Source: Bacillota bacterium | Lineage (GTDB): Bacteria > Bacillota > Sulfobacillia > JAJZYS01 > JAJYTV01 | Direction: 5' to 3' | NCBI GenBank assembly: GCA_021799275.1 | Contig: JAJZAT010000022.1 | Location: 1-58,470, forward strand | DNA: 58,470 nt | Shown: positions 6,778 through 16,353 of the stretch, piece after piece | Position numbering within the stretch: the stretch's first letter is position 1 | How the letters are laid out: every line of letters begins with the position of its first letter | Position numbers and translations under genes: made by a program | The notes under the pieces: model-generated | Seen by the model: the letters and a program-made list of their open reading frames with translations, nothing else | Databases searched by the model: none | Told to the model about the DNA's origin: nothing

Positions 6778-8303
6778 CCGAACGCGTCCTGGTCCTCGAT
6801 TTCGGCGCGCAGTACGCGCAGCTGATCGCGCGCAGGGTACGGGAACTCGGCGTCTACGCGGAGATCGTGCCTGCGACGGCCCGTTTCGAGGACATCATGG
6901 CGAAGCAGCCCGCCGCCATCATCCTGAGCGGAGGACCCGACAGCGTCTACCGTCCAGGTGCGCCGAAGCTTGACGATCGCCTTCTCGCGTCGGGCGTCCC
7001 CCAGCTCGGCATCTGTTACGGCATGCAGTACCTGGCGCACGCTCTTGGCGGGAGGGTCGATCCGGGCACGCCGGAATACGGTCCGGCCGAGGTACGCAGA
7101 ACGGACGTGGAGGACCCCCTCATCTCCGGGCTGCCTGAGCATATGCGGGTCTGGATGAGCCACGGGGATCGCGTCGAGAGTCTCCCCAGCGGCTTCTCGC
7201 TGCTGCTCGCGAGCGACGGTGCCCCGTGTGCCGCCATGGGCGACCCCGAGCGCCGCATCTACGCCGTGCAGTTCCATCCGGAGGTTGTGCACACCGAACA
7301 CGGCATGGACATCCTGCGCAATTTTCTCTACTCCGTCGCCGGACTCAAGGGCGGCTGGGACATGGGCTCGTTTGTCGAGCGCGAGGTGCCGCGCATCCAG
7401 GCGGAGGTTGGGGACGGCTCCGCGCTCGTCGCGCTCTCGGGCGGCGTCGACTCGGCCGTCGCGGCCGCCATCGTACACCGCGCCCTCGGTGACCGCCTCA
7501 CCGCGGTCTTCGTCGATCACGGTTTCCTGCGCGCCGGTGAAGCCGAAGAGGTGGAGCGCGCCTTCACCGAGCGGGTACCGCTGCGCTTTGTCCACGTTCG
7601 GGCCCAGGAGCGGTTCATCAAGGCGCTCGAAGGCGTCGTCGATCCGGAGGAGAAGCGCAAGCGTATCGGCAACCTCTTCATCCGCGTGTTCGAGGAAGAG
7701 GCCCAGAAGCTCGGTCCGATCGATTTTCTCGTCCAGGGCACGCTCTATCCCGACGTGATCGAGAGCGGCCCGGGACAGGCGGCGGTGATCAAGAGCCACC
7801 ACAACGTCGGGGGATTGCCCGAGGACCTGAAGTTCAAGCTGCTCGAGCCCTTGCGGGAACTCTTCAAGGACGAGGTGCGGCAGCTCGGCCGGGAACTTGG
7901 GCTGCCAAGGAGTCTCGTGGAGCGCCAGCCCTTCCCGGGTCCGGGTCTCGCTATCCGCATGGTCGGCGAGGTGCAGCGGGATCGTCTCGACCTCCTGCGC
8001 CGGGCGGATCTGGTCGTACGCCGGGAAGTCGAGGCGGCGGGCGTCGCCAAGGACCTCTGGCAATGGTTCGCGGTCCTGCCCGGCGTGCGCACGGTTGGCG
8101 TGATGGGCGACCATCGTACCTATGGCGAGGCTGTGGTCGTGCGCGCCGTCACATCTGACGACGGCATGACCGCGGACTGGGCCAAGTTCGAGCCGCAGAT
8201 TCTGCAGCGCATCGCGTCCGCCATCGTCAGCGAGGTGGACGGCGTGAACCGCGTCCTCTACGACATCACATCCAAGCCGCCTGGCACGATCGAGTGGGAA
8301 TGA
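6774..8303 (+). CDS. guaA: GMP synthase (glutamine-hydrolysing)
   Basis: 509 residues, the normal GuaA length. The N-terminal class I amidotransferase has the nucleophile in GICYGMQ and the His/Glu of [13 protein letters not shown]. The ATP pyrophosphatase domain follows with the PP-loop [11 protein letters not shown], and the C-terminal dimerisation domain ends KPPGTIEWE as in canonical GuaA. It converts XMP to GMP. It overlaps hpt by 4 bp. Confidence 0.97.
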   Translation: MTERVLVLDFGAQYAQLIARRVRELGVYAEIVPATARFEDIMAKQPAAIILSGGPDSVYRPGAPKLDDRLLASGVPQLGICYGMQYLAHALGGRVDPGTPEYGPAEVRRTDVEDPLISGLPEHMRVWMSHGDRVESLPSGFSLLLASDGAPCAAMGDPERRIYAVQFHPEVVHTEHGMDILRNFLYSVAGLKGGWDMGSFVEREVPRIQAEVGDGSALVALSGGVDSAVAAAIVHRALGDRLTAVFVDHGFLRAGEAEEVERAFTERVPLRFVHVRAQERFIKALEGVVDPEEKRKRIGNLFIRVFEEEAQKLGPIDFLVQGTLYPDVIESGPGQAAVIKSHHNVGGLPEDLKFKLLEPLRELFKDEVRQLGRELGLPRSLVERQPFPGPGLAIRMVGEVQRDRLDLLRRADLVVRREVEAAGVAKDLWQWFAVLPGVRTVGVMGDHRTYGEAVVVRAVTSDDGMTADWAKFEPQILQRIASAIVSEVDGVNRVLYDITSKPPGTIEWE

Positions 8304-8417
8304 ACCGAAGCTTCCGCCAGCCACGGGAGCTTCACCCTAAGGAACGCGGTACCGCGTAGCCTGCCAAGGGCCGCGTCCGTGTGATGTGCGAAGACATGGC
8401 CTTGCGAGGAGCCGCCC

Positions 8418-9317
8418 GTGAAGATCAAGGACATGGCGATGCTCGGAGGGCTCGCCGCCATCTGGGGCAGTTCGTTTCTCTTTATCAAGATCGGCGCGCT
8501 TGCGCTGAGCCCCGCGCTGCTGATCGAGCTGCGGGTGCTGATCGCAGCGTTCGCGTTGCTGCTCTTCGCGCGCCTCGGCCGCCACGGGGTCAGGATCTGG
8601 CACAAGTGGTGGCAGTACCTTGTGCTCGGCGCGACCAACGCGGCGATCCCCTTCACCTTGATCGCGGTGGCGGAGTTGCGCCTGGACTCCGGCCTGGCAG
8701 CGATTCTCAACGCCACGACGCCGCTCTTCACGGCCATCGTAGCCTGGCTCTGGGCCAAGGACGCCTTCACCCCCGGCAAGCTCATGGGGGTCATCCTGGG
8801 CATCGTGGGCGTCGGCATCCTCATGGGGGGTGCGAGCAGCGGGATCGCAGCCGTCTGGCTACCGGTCGGCTGCTCCTTGCTCGCGGCCCTCGCCTACGGC
8901 GTGGCCGGAGTCTTCTCGAGCCGCTATTTCAAAGGCGAGAAGCCCCTCGACATGGCCATCGGCCAGCAGCTCGGGGCGACGCTTGTCCTCCTGCCGCTAA
9001 GCCTCTTCTTCCTGCCTCAGCGGGCACCGTCGGGAACGGTCGTGTTCGCGCTTGCGATGCTAGCGATCGTCTGCACGGCGGCGGCCTATCTCCTTTACTT
9101 CGCGTTGATCCACAGCGTGGGGGCCGTGCGCACGCTGACGGTGACCTTTCTCGTTCCACCGTTCGCTGTCGTGTGGGGCGCCCTCTTTCTGCACGAGGCG
9201 GTTTCTTGGCGCATGTTGATCGGCCTTGTCGTGATCCTCTCGAGTGTCGCCCTGGTGGTGCGAGGGGGCGGGGACCAACGCCCAAGAGTGGCGGACAAGC
9301 TGGACGCGAGCTTATAA
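8418..9317 (+). CDS. EamA/DMT-superfamily transporter
   Basis: 299 residues with about ten hydrophobic segments arranged as two EamA repeats. The first opens with AMLGGLAAIWGSSFLFIKIG; the second, after a GGASSGIAAVWLPVG linker, contains LLYFALIHSVGAVRTLTVTF. EamA proteins export metabolites or amino acids; the substrate cannot be told. The GTG start lies 7 nt after GAGGAG. It is monocistronic, with a 114-bp gap after guaA. Confidence 0.9.
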   Translation: MKIKDMAMLGGLAAIWGSSFLFIKIGALALSPALLIELRVLIAAFALLLFARLGRHGVRIWHKWWQYLVLGATNAAIPFTLIAVAELRLDSGLAAILNATTPLFTAIVAWLWAKDAFTPGKLMGVILGIVGVGILMGGASSGIAAVWLPVGCSLLAALAYGVAGVFSSRYFKGEKPLDMAIGQQLGATLVLLPLSLFFLPQRAPSGTVVFALAMLAIVCTAAAYLLYFALIHSVGAVRTLTVTFLVPPFAVVWGALFLHEAVSWRMLIGLVVILSSVALVVRGGGDQRPRVADKLDASL

Positions 9318-9380
9318 CTCTCGCAGGCGGAGCCAACGGTCAGCTCGCCGCTGAACCCTGCCGTGCCCGTGCGCCAACGG

Positions 9381-10148
9381 TCACCTGGACGCCTCCCGAA
9401 AGCTGACGCGCAGGACTAGGGCAACAGCCAGTCCGATGACCGGCAAGACTGCGGGCCACGCAACTTCTGGCAGCGTGCCCGACGGGAGCGACGTCACCAT
9501 CCCGTCGGACGAAAAGGCGGCAAAGGAGATCGGGGTGCTGTCGTATCCTGGCGGGGCGGGGAAATTGCAGATCGTCATGCCGGCACTGGGTGGGTTCGGC
9601 ACGCAGTCGCTTGGTGGAATGTAAGCCGCGACATGCGGGCTTCCGGACTGTGCGGGCAGCAGCCCGAGCAGATAGACCTCGGTCCCGGCGGGTACATGCT
9701 TGAGGATGGCGGCGAGCGGCGTCCCAGCGGGTCTTGGGCCCTGCGGCGCAATCTGCAGGTCCATCGGATGTGTTCGTCCTACCAGCGTCAGAGCGATCCA
9801 GTACTCGGGATTCGCGGTCGAACCGGGTACGACGCCGCCAACCGCGCCCGAATCCAGTTCGCTAGCCGAAGGAGTCAGGGTCCCTTCTGCCACGATGCTG
9901 CCACCGTAGCGGACCCCCAGGAGAACAACGCGCGTCCCCTGAGGCAGCGAGGCAGGCGGAAAGGTGATCTCGAGGCGGCTGGCGGCCCTTAGCTTCCCGT
10001 CGTAAGGGATGCCTACGACCAGGGTTGGCACGGCTGAGGCGGGTGCGGCCCGGCCGGGTCGGCTAAGCAGGAAGAGCGCGGCCCCTGTCGCGACAACAGC
10101 GGTCACCGTCGCAACCCACAATAGACGCCCCATCACTGGGTGGCGCAA
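9381..10148 (-). CDS. Secreted protein with C-terminal LPEV-type sorting signal
   Basis: 255 residues from TTG 10148, which has GAGGAGG 10 nt upstream; ATG 10133 is the alternative. The N-terminus has a signal-anchor-like segment (LLWVATVTAVVATGAALFLL), then a beta-rich, Pro/Gly/Ser-rich body of about 170 residues with no recognised family. The C-terminus is tripartite: the motif LPEV at about residue 226, a hydrophobic segment (LPVIGLAVALVLRV) and a short basic tail. LPEV-x5-LPVI is spaced exactly as in the secreted protein at 17467-18105, which lies next to an exosortase gene. It is a probable surface protein processed by that enzyme. The body suggests an extracellular matrix or envelope role, but that is speculative. 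Confidence 0.7.
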   Translation of the reverse strand: MRHPVMGRLLWVATVTAVVATGAALFLLSRPGRAAPASAVPTLVVGIPYDGKLRAASRLEITFPPASLPQGTRVVLLGVRYGGSIVAEGTLTPSASELDSGAVGGVVPGSTANPEYWIALTLVGRTHPMDLQIAPQGPRPAGTPLAAILKHVPAGTEVYLLGLLPAQSGSPHVAAYIPPSDCVPNPPSAGMTICNFPAPPGYDSTPISFAAFSSDGMVTSLPSGTLPEVAWPAVLPVIGLAVALVLRVSFREASR

Positions 10149-10379
10149 AGGATCGTTGCCTCCTCGTGTGGCGCGAGTGTAGCAAAGCGCGCTTGCGCGT
10201 TCAGTACAGCGGACAGTGTCAGCCACGGTTTCAGCCGCACCCACCGGCAGAGCGCCCCGAATCCTGGCGAGCGTGAGGGAAGGCCCAAGAAGTGTGGCGT
10301 ATGCCCTTCGACGTCCTTCACCGAAGCATTGCCGCGGTCAAGGCTATCCTGCGGTAAGAGGGGATACCGGGGGTACGCC

Positions 10380-12284
10380 ATGTCCATCGAAGAGGCGCTC
10401 CTTGAAATCGAGGCGCAGCAGTTCATCGGCCGACGGGACGAACTGGCCCGTATCGAGCGGTTGCTGGAGCGGGCCCGCACCGAGGCGAGCGTCGCGTACG
10501 TCTACGGGCAGCGTGGGATCGGCAAGACCGCCCTGCTGCGGGCGGCGCAGCGAGCCTCCGAACGGCGAGGCATCGAGACCGTCGCCGTCACCGTGGAACG
10601 CGACGCAGCGGCGGACCAAGTGATAGGACGAATCGCCACATCGATGCACCTGGACCCGGCCAGGACGACCCGGGATGAGGTGTTGGCCGCGATCTCGGCT
10701 TTGGGGACGTACGGCCTTCTCCTCATTCTTGACGATTACGACCTGCTCGGGCCTGGCGAGGCCGTCTTGCGCACCCGGTTCCTGTACCGGCTGCCGCCAG
10801 GCGTGGCGGCGGTGCTGTCGGGGCGTATGCACCCATCGACGCTCTGGCCGCTCGAACGGGCATGGCGCAGCTTTGTGGAACGCCTCCCACTTTCCGACCT
10901 GTCCATGGTCGATGCTGAAAGGTTCCTGCAACTGCACGGCGTCGAGGACCCGGTGGTGCAGCGCGAGGCGAACCGCCTAACGGGCGGCAGACCAGCCCTG
11001 CTGGCGCAAGTGGCCGACGTGCTCGGCAGCGAGACCGAGGTGGCGGCGACCGGCGACATCGGGATCCTCAGCCTTCGACCCTCCGGCGGCACGCAGACGC
11101 TCATTCTCGAGCAGCTCCTGCACCCTGGATCGCGTCGCGCGGCCTGGCGTGCGGAGGACGCGACGGAAGCATACGATCTCGTTCTCCAGGCCGCCTCGCT
11201 CCTGCCCTACTTCAGCCGGAGCCTCTTGGCTGCCATGCTTGGTGACGAGACGGTGGCGGCAGGTTGGGAGGTTCTTGAGCGCCTTCCCTCCAGCCTCGAA
11301 CCCGGCGGTTGGCACCGTCTGGGCGAAAGCCTTCGCCGGCCGGTGGCGGCCATCGTCGCCAGGGAGCGGCCATGGCTCCGGCAGGTGTGGCTACGGCGCG
11401 CCGTCCGCCGTCTGCTCACCGAAGATGAGCGGGTTGGGCAGCAGGAGCATGCACTTGCCCTCTGGCTTTTGCTTGAACTGGACGATCCGTCCGCGGTGGA
11501 AGTTCCGTCCGCACCAGTGGTCGGCTTAGCGGCGCTTCGCGAGGCGCTAGACCTCTTTGCCCTGCCTTGGTTGACGGCGGCCAGCGCCGACGGCGTCGCA
11601 GGGGTGCTCGTGGTGCCGGCCGACGACGGGTTGGCCCGCGGGGCGGCTCTTCTGGCCCCAGCCTCACTGGTCCCTGGCGACGCGTTGCCGGGGCCGCTGC
11701 CCGAAGGCTCGATGTTCCTGGCCATTGCGGCGAAGGATCCGGTGGCCGTCGGTCCGCTGCTTGGTCTGCTCGCGGCCGCCATGGAGGCCCGACAGAATGT
11801 GGCGGTGCTTGGAGTCGGAGCCGCGGCGCAGGTCCTTGAACGCCTCGGCCTGCAGCCTATCGCGAGGCACCTCTTTTTGCTTGGCGTGGGCGAGGGCGGG
11901 GCCAGGGCATCGCTGCAACTGTTGGCGGGCCGCCGCCTCAGTGCGGTGCCCGTGGCGGATTGCGCGGCGCTCGCCAAGGAGGCGCTGCAGGCCTACGCTG
12001 CCGGTGGGCGTCTCGGAGACACCCGACTCGGGGACGTCTACAGGGCACAGGCGGGACAGGGTGGGGAGCCGGAGCTTCGGCGCTGGCTGCTCGATGCGCT
12101 CGCCAGCGCCCAGCTCGGAGAGACCCCCTGCTCCCGCAGCCTTCTCCTACGGCTCTATTACGTTGACAAGGCCGGGTCGCACGAGGACATCGCCGAGCGG
12201 CTGGACTTGCCGCGCGCCTCGTACTTCCGGGCCTATCGTGAGGCGCTAGCCGCGTTCGGGAGCGCTCTCTGCGGCGCGTACTAA
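10380..12284 (+). CDS. Large AAA+/STAND-like ATPase with C-terminal HTH
   Basis: 634 residues from ATG 10380, preceded by a GGGGG-rich SD. An AAA_16-type ATPase fills residues about 15-250: FIGRRDELARIERLLERA, Walker A YGQRGIGKTALL, Walker B LLILDDYDLLGPG. The middle is helical and unassigned. The last 40 residues contain a helix-turn-helix-like HEDIAERLDLPRASYFRAYR. This is the plan of STAND or AAA transcriptional regulators that sense a ligand and bind DNA. It is divergent from the LPEV protein gene with a 231-bp spacer, so it may regulate surface-protein genes. It ends in a 4-bp convergent overlap with the glycosyltransferase gene. Confidence 0.7.
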   Translation: MSIEEALLEIEAQQFIGRRDELARIERLLERARTEASVAYVYGQRGIGKTALLRAAQRASERRGIETVAVTVERDAAADQVIGRIATSMHLDPARTTRDEVLAAISALGTYGLLLILDDYDLLGPGEAVLRTRFLYRLPPGVAAVLSGRMHPSTLWPLERAWRSFVERLPLSDLSMVDAERFLQLHGVEDPVVQREANRLTGGRPALLAQVADVLGSETEVAATGDIGILSLRPSGGTQTLILEQLLHPGSRRAAWRAEDATEAYDLVLQAASLLPYFSRSLLAAMLGDETVAAGWEVLERLPSSLEPGGWHRLGESLRRPVAAIVARERPWLRQVWLRRAVRRLLTEDERVGQQEHALALWLLLELDDPSAVEVPSAPVVGLAALREALDLFALPWLTAASADGVAGVLVVPADDGLARGAALLAPASLVPGDALPGPLPEGSMFLAIAAKDPVAVGPLLGLLAAAMEARQNVAVLGVGAAAQVLERLGLQPIARHLFLLGVGEGGARASLQLLAGRRLSAVPVADCAALAKEALQAYAAGGRLGDTRLGDVYRAQAGQGGEPELRRWLLDALASAQLGETPCSRSLLLRLYYVDKAGSHEDIAERLDLPRASYFRAYREALAAFGSALCGAY

Positions 12285-13018
12285 GCCGGAGGCGACTCTC
12301 GCGACGCGGCTATCTCAAGGTTGGCTCGGCTTCTGGCCACCAGCCGCACGAGTATCGCGGCCGAGCGGAGGTAATCGCTCGCGCTGGCTCGACGTGGCCG
12401 CAGACGTAGCTGTCGTAGCGGGAACGGGAGGATCTCGAGATGTCTGCGTCTCGCAAGCAGCAGAGCCTCGACGTCGAACAGCCACCCCGGCTCCGTCAGT
12501 TGGGTCGAGATGTCACGGGCAAACCAGCCGGGAAACATCTTGATCCCCGCCTGCGTGTCCCGGACCGGCAGATGTGCGACGTAGTGGATGACGCCGCGCG
12601 CGAGCCGTGAGGTGAGACGTTCGAGACGGCTGCGCTCGTCGGCTTGCCGGACGCCCACGGCGCAGGTCTGCTGCGGTGCCAAGCCACTTTCCACGGTGCG
12701 CAGCATCCGCACCAGAAGCGCGGGAGGAAATTCGAGGTCCGCGTCGATGAATGCGCACTGATCACCCGTGCTGGCCGAGAATCCCGTCGCGATGGCCGCG
12801 CCTTTGCCGAGGGGCTGCGCGTGGCTCAGGACCCGCAAGGGAAAGTTCCGGCAGAGATCCGCGGCCTCCGAACGGGTTTCATCGCTCGACGCGTCGTCGA
12901 CCACGACGATCTCATGCCCGATTTGCGCCTGCTCCAGCACCTCGTGGACCGTTCGCACCGCCCTGCCAATGCGCCCCGCTTCGTTGCGTGCTGGGATCAC
13001 CACAGTGAGCTGCGGCAT
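12281..13018 (-). CDS. Glycosyltransferase family 2, polyprenyl-phosphate sugar transferase type
   Basis: 245 residues from ATG 13018 with SD GAGAGGGGA. The GT2 domain is complete: LTVVIPARNEAGRIGRAV at the N-terminus, IVVVDDASSDET nucleotide site and CAFIDADLEFPP as the DxD-like motif; GTQAGIK-like DTQAGIKMF and a GWLFDVE segment follow, as in dolichol-phosphate mannose synthase and DPG synthase-like enzymes. These load a sugar from a nucleotide donor onto a lipid carrier for use outside the membrane. The GT39-like membrane protein at 21291-22913 could use such a donor. No transmembrane anchor is seen. Confidence 0.88.
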   Translation of the reverse strand: MPQLTVVIPARNEAGRIGRAVRTVHEVLEQAQIGHEIVVVDDASSDETRSEAADLCRNFPLRVLSHAQPLGKGAAIATGFSASTGDQCAFIDADLEFPPALLVRMLRTVESGLAPQQTCAVGVRQADERSRLERLTSRLARGVIHYVAHLPVRDTQAGIKMFPGWFARDISTQLTEPGWLFDVEALLLARRRHLEILPFPLRQLRLRPRRASASDYLRSAAILVRLVARSRANLEIAASRESPPA

Positions 13019-13333
13019 CCGCGTCCCCTCTCCGGCATCGACGAACTCGCTTAGCACGTACCACCCGTGACTTGGGAAGACAGTAGCGAAGGTTCTGCAA
13101 GGCCCGGTCCCGAGGGAGGTATCAGCGGCCTTTGGACTACAGGCCCGTTGCGGACCCGCGGCGCTGGATGCGCCTTCGGGCCCAGAGGACCGGCATCTGG
13201 CGATCTCGTGGAACGTGTGCGCGCGCCCCCGTGTCGGCACGGACGCGACACGGGCCCCGATACCAGGGTCGAGACTGCGCCGAGCGCCCGCTTGCGTTAC
13301 GTTTCGAACACGAAGTGAGCCGCCGGAGGGAAC
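13019..13333. other. Intergenic region, divergent promoters of the glycosyltransferase loci
   Basis: 315 bp between divergent genes. No credible ORF with a ribosome binding site was seen. It contains short GC-rich inverted repeats (for example around 13200-13260) but no structure matched to a known RNA family. Promoters for both flanking genes must lie here. Confidence 0.4.
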
Positions 13334-13909
13334 ATGGGCGAGATGGATGAGACCTGGATGTCGTCGCGCCTGGCCGCGCACAGACGCAGGCACACGCCGC
13401 GACATGCCGCAAGGAGCGGTGTCGGGGAGGGCGTGCGCCGCCGGCGGGCAATGGCGAAGGAGCCACACGTGGACGCCCTGTCGAACGCGCCGTCTCGCGT
13501 GCGGGACGTCATGGACCAGCTGACCCAGGAGGATCTACGTTTCCTGGCGCGGTTTGCGGCCTTCCTGGCGGAGCAGCACCTCGGTGCTCCGCTTGTGGAA
13601 GCCAATTGGTCCCAGGGAGCGGTTCAGGCGGCGGCCACGAGCGAGAGCGCCGTCATCCGGGAGGCGGTCGCGATCGTGATCGGGCCCTGCGAGGGGCCCG
13701 AGCAGTCGTCTCATATCGCCCGGAACATCGCTGATGCCCCGGGATTCGAACTGCTGATCCACTCCTTCCGGGACGGCTACCACCACCTCGACGGACGCAC
13801 GGACGACCCCAACGCCTTGGCGGCATGGGCCGCCTGCCAGCCCGACGTCGACAGCGTGGAACTCGATCTGGACGTTCTGCGGGTCGTCCCGAGGGTAGAG
13901 ACGCCATGA
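13334..13909 (+). CDS. Conserved-context hypothetical protein, first gene of a glycosyltransferase operon
   Basis: 191 residues from ATG 13334 with GGAGGG 3 nt upstream. The first 40 residues are very basic with a His/Arg cluster (HRRRHTPRHAAR). Residues about 50-75 are a helical acidic stretch (VMDQLTQEDLRFLARF). The remainder is mixed alpha/beta with a WAACQPDVDSVELDLDV C-terminal part. No known family was recognised. Its stop overlaps the ATG of the tiny membrane protein, which in turn overlaps the large glycosyltransferase, so the three are translationally coupled and likely work together. Confidence 0.6.
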   Translation: MGEMDETWMSSRLAAHRRRHTPRHAARSGVGEGVRRRRAMAKEPHVDALSNAPSRVRDVMDQLTQEDLRFLARFAAFLAEQHLGAPLVEANWSQGAVQAAATSESAVIREAVAIVIGPCEGPEQSSHIARNIADAPGFELLIHSFRDGYHHLDGRTDDPNALAAWAACQPDVDSVELDLDVLRVVPRVETP

Positions 13910-14073
13910 AGGGGCTGGGTGCCGTGCTGGCCGTTGTTCTGGCCGGCGTGTGGCTCGGCTGGATGGTGGGCATGCACTGGTACACGGAGGTCTTGCCCGT
14001 CGCCGCGCTGCTCGCCCTGGTTGGCTACTACGGCTTGGTCTCGTCGCGAGCGGACAGAGGGTCACGCCCATGA
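13906..14073 (+). CDS. Tiny two-helix membrane protein (55 aa), partner of the glycosyltransferase
   Basis: ATG 13906 overlaps the previous stop (ATGA) and its own TGA overlaps the next ATG at 14070. Two hydrophobic helices (VLAVVLAGVWLGWMVGM and VLPVAALLALVGYYG) are joined by HWYTE. It is clearly related to the C-terminal part of the protein at 20430-21071: both carry WL-(x2)-MVGMxW-(x3)-VLP and then a (Y)YY helix end, and both precede a glycosyltransferase. It is probably a small accessory subunit of membrane glycosyltransferases. Too small for the usual gene finders, but the double overlap and the paralogue support it. Confidence 0.75.
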   Translation: MKGLGAVLAVVLAGVWLGWMVGMHWYTEVLPVAALLALVGYYGLVSSRADRGSRP

Positions 14074-16244
14074 ACCAACTGGTGGCGGAGCGGGATCCGC
14101 TCCCCTGGATCCGTCTGGAGCCCCGGCGTCGCTTCGGTCGGACGGTGGACCCGGTCCGGCCGGAAGCGGCAGCCCTTGTCGCCCTGCAGGATGCCTTGCG
14201 GCTGGGCGTTCTGCCGTTCGCCGTCTCGACGCGGGGTCTCCTCGTGGCAAGCGTGGACGAGCCGGGCGACGAGCAACTGGAACTCCTGGCGGACGTCGCC
14301 ATGCCCCTTGTCTGGGCACGCGCCACGCGGGACGAACTGGAGGCGGCGGTGTCGAGAACGTTGGGCCGCCCGCTGCGTTTCGGGCAGTGGGCGGTGCGCC
14401 TTCGCTGCGCGTCCCTGCCGGCGGTGCTATCGGCCCTCGAGACCCAGGCGCGGTCCGGGGGGAGAATCGGAGAACTCCTGGTGGGTGCGGGTACGATCAC
14501 GAGCCGGGACGTGGCAGAAATCCTGGGCAGGCAGCAGGCGGTACCGTTTGTGGATCTGCTGGCAGGGGGACTGAGCCCTCGCCCGGATCTCCTTTCCCTG
14601 ATGCCCGAGGGCTTCTGGCGCCGCGAACAGGCGGTACCGTTTGCCCAGAGCGGGGACCGCCTCTACGTCGCCGCGGAAGATCCGGCCCGCTTCAAGCGTG
14701 TGTTGAAGCGCCTGGAGCTACGGACCGGGAAGGAGGTGCGACTCTTCGCCTGCGGGCGTCGTGACGTGGAGCGCACCTTGGAGCGGCACTATCGCGGCGA
14801 GTACCTGAGACAGAGCCGTGAGGCGCTGCTCGAGGCGAGTCCGCAGGACTCCGCCATCCACCTGCTCACGCGGCGCCAGGCCGTCTTCTTAGGCTCTGCC
14901 CTGGCGCTGTTGGCGCTTGGCCTCTGGGGCGCGACGTCCCAGGTCCTGCTCGCGTTGAGCATCGTGGTGCAGGCCGCCTACGTGGCGCTCGTGACCTTCA
15001 AGCTGTGGCTTGTGCGCCGGCCGACAAGGGAACTCGTCGAGCGGTATGTGACACAGGCGGAACTGGCGGCGCTCGACGCCCGTCGTTTGCCCACGTATAC
15101 AATCCTTGTGCCGTTGCGCGACGAGGCAGAGGTGCTCATGCAACTGGCTCAGGCGCTCGACCGCCTGGATTATCCGCATGACCGCCTTGACATCAAGCTC
15201 CTGCTGGAGGAGGACGACCGCAGAACGCTGGCCGCGTCCAGGGCACTGAAGCTTCCGGCCTGCTTCGAGATCGTCGTCTTGCCGGACGCGGAGCCGCGTA
15301 CGAAGCCCAAAGCCTGCAACTACGGGCTCCTGCACGCGAGAGGCGAGTATGTCGTGATCTACGACGCCGAGGACATGCCTGAGCCGGACCAGCTTAAGAA
15401 GGCCGTGGCCGCGTTCCGGATGGCGGATCCCAGGGTGGCGTGCGTGCAGGCGAAGCTTTCGTATTACAACCGCCTGCAGAACTCCCTGACGCGTTGGTTC
15501 ACGGCCGAGTACGCGATGTGGTTCGACCTGCTGCTTCCGGGACTGCAGGCGGCACGCATGCCGATCCCTCTCGGCGGTACCTCGAACCATCTGCGGGTCG
15601 CCGCGCTGCGGCAGGTGGGAGGTTGGGATCCCTACAATGTCACCGAGGACGCGGATCTCGGCATCCGTCTGCACAAGGCCGGTTACCGCACTCTCCTGAT
15701 CAATTCCGACACGTACGAGGAGGCGAACGCCGAATTCGTCAACTGGGTGCGGCAGCGCTCACGCTGGGTGAAGGGGTATGTGCAGACCTGGCTCGTCCAT
15801 ATGCGCCACCCAGGCAGTCTCCTGCGGGAGCTGGGCTGGCGCGGCTTTATCGGCTTCCAGGCGATGATCCTCGGTACGCCGCTGACATTTCTCCTCAACC
15901 CTGTGCTCTGGCTCGTGACGACGGCCTGGTTCCTGACGGCGGCCGGCGCCATCGAGGCCATGTTCCCGACCTGGGTCTATTACGTCGGCATGTTGACGAT
16001 GCTGTCCGGCAACTTCACGTTCGCCTATCTCAACATGATCGCCTTGGCCCGGCGAGGGGAATGGGATCTGATGGAAAGTGCGGCCACGTCACCGCTCTAC
16101 TGGATGTTGATGTCGTTGGCTGCCTGGAAGGGCATGCTGCAGCTCCTGACGCGTCCCTCCCACTGGGAGAAGACGGTGCACGGACTTTGGCGGCCCCAGG
16201 CGACAAGGATGCCCGGTGCCGTTGGGCAAGGTGCGGCCGACTGA
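14070..16244 (+). CDS. Membrane processive glycosyltransferase 2 with N-terminal MshEN/GspE-N domain
   Basis: 724 residues from ATG 14070. Residues about 130-260 match a type II secretion GspE N-terminal (MshEN) domain: GRIGELLVGAGTITSRDVAE and later FWRREQAVPFAQSGDRLYVA. A GT2 catalytic domain follows: YTILVPLRDEAEVLMQL, YDAEDMPEPDQ (DxD), EDADLG and the processive QRSRWVKG motif. Hydrophobic segments lie before and after the catalytic domain. Cellulose-synthase-like proteins with this fusion (NfrB-like) synthesise or export surface polysaccharides and in NfrB are gated by an MshEN domain binding cyclic di-GMP. Here a cyclic di-GMP switch is an inference. It is in an overlapping operon with two smaller genes. 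Confidence 0.88.
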   Translation: MNQLVAERDPLPWIRLEPRRRFGRTVDPVRPEAAALVALQDALRLGVLPFAVSTRGLLVASVDEPGDEQLELLADVAMPLVWARATRDELEAAVSRTLGRPLRFGQWAVRLRCASLPAVLSALETQARSGGRIGELLVGAGTITSRDVAEILGRQQAVPFVDLLAGGLSPRPDLLSLMPEGFWRREQAVPFAQSGDRLYVAAEDPARFKRVLKRLELRTGKEVRLFACGRRDVERTLERHYRGEYLRQSREALLEASPQDSAIHLLTRRQAVFLGSALALLALGLWGATSQVLLALSIVVQAAYVALVTFKLWLVRRPTRELVERYVTQAELAALDARRLPTYTILVPLRDEAEVLMQLAQALDRLDYPHDRLDIKLLLEEDDRRTLAASRALKLPACFEIVVLPDAEPRTKPKACNYGLLHARGEYVVIYDAEDMPEPDQLKKAVAAFRMADPRVACVQAKLSYYNRLQNSLTRWFTAEYAMWFDLLLPGLQAARMPIPLGGTSNHLRVAALRQVGGWDPYNVTEDADLGIRLHKAGYRTLLINSDTYEEANAEFVNWVRQRSRWVKGYVQTWLVHMRHPGSLLRELGWRGFIGFQAMILGTPLTFLLNPVLWLVTTAWFLTAAGAIEAMFPTWVYYVGMLTMLSGNFTFAYLNMIALARRGEWDLMESAATSPLYWMLMSLAAWKGMLQLLTRPSHWEKTVHGLWRPQATRMPGAVGQGAAD

Positions 16245-16353
16245 CGTGGCGCACCATGCCCACTGGCCGCGTACGGAGCCTTGGACGGCGCTCAGGGCCC
16301 AGGGCGAGCGGCTTGTTTCGAGAGTCCCATGAAATTGGGCGAGAGGGTGACGA

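Noticed and set aside
13019-13333. Cyclic di-GMP riboswitch before the MshEN glycosyltransferase operon
   Set aside because: The conserved GEMM blocks are absent.
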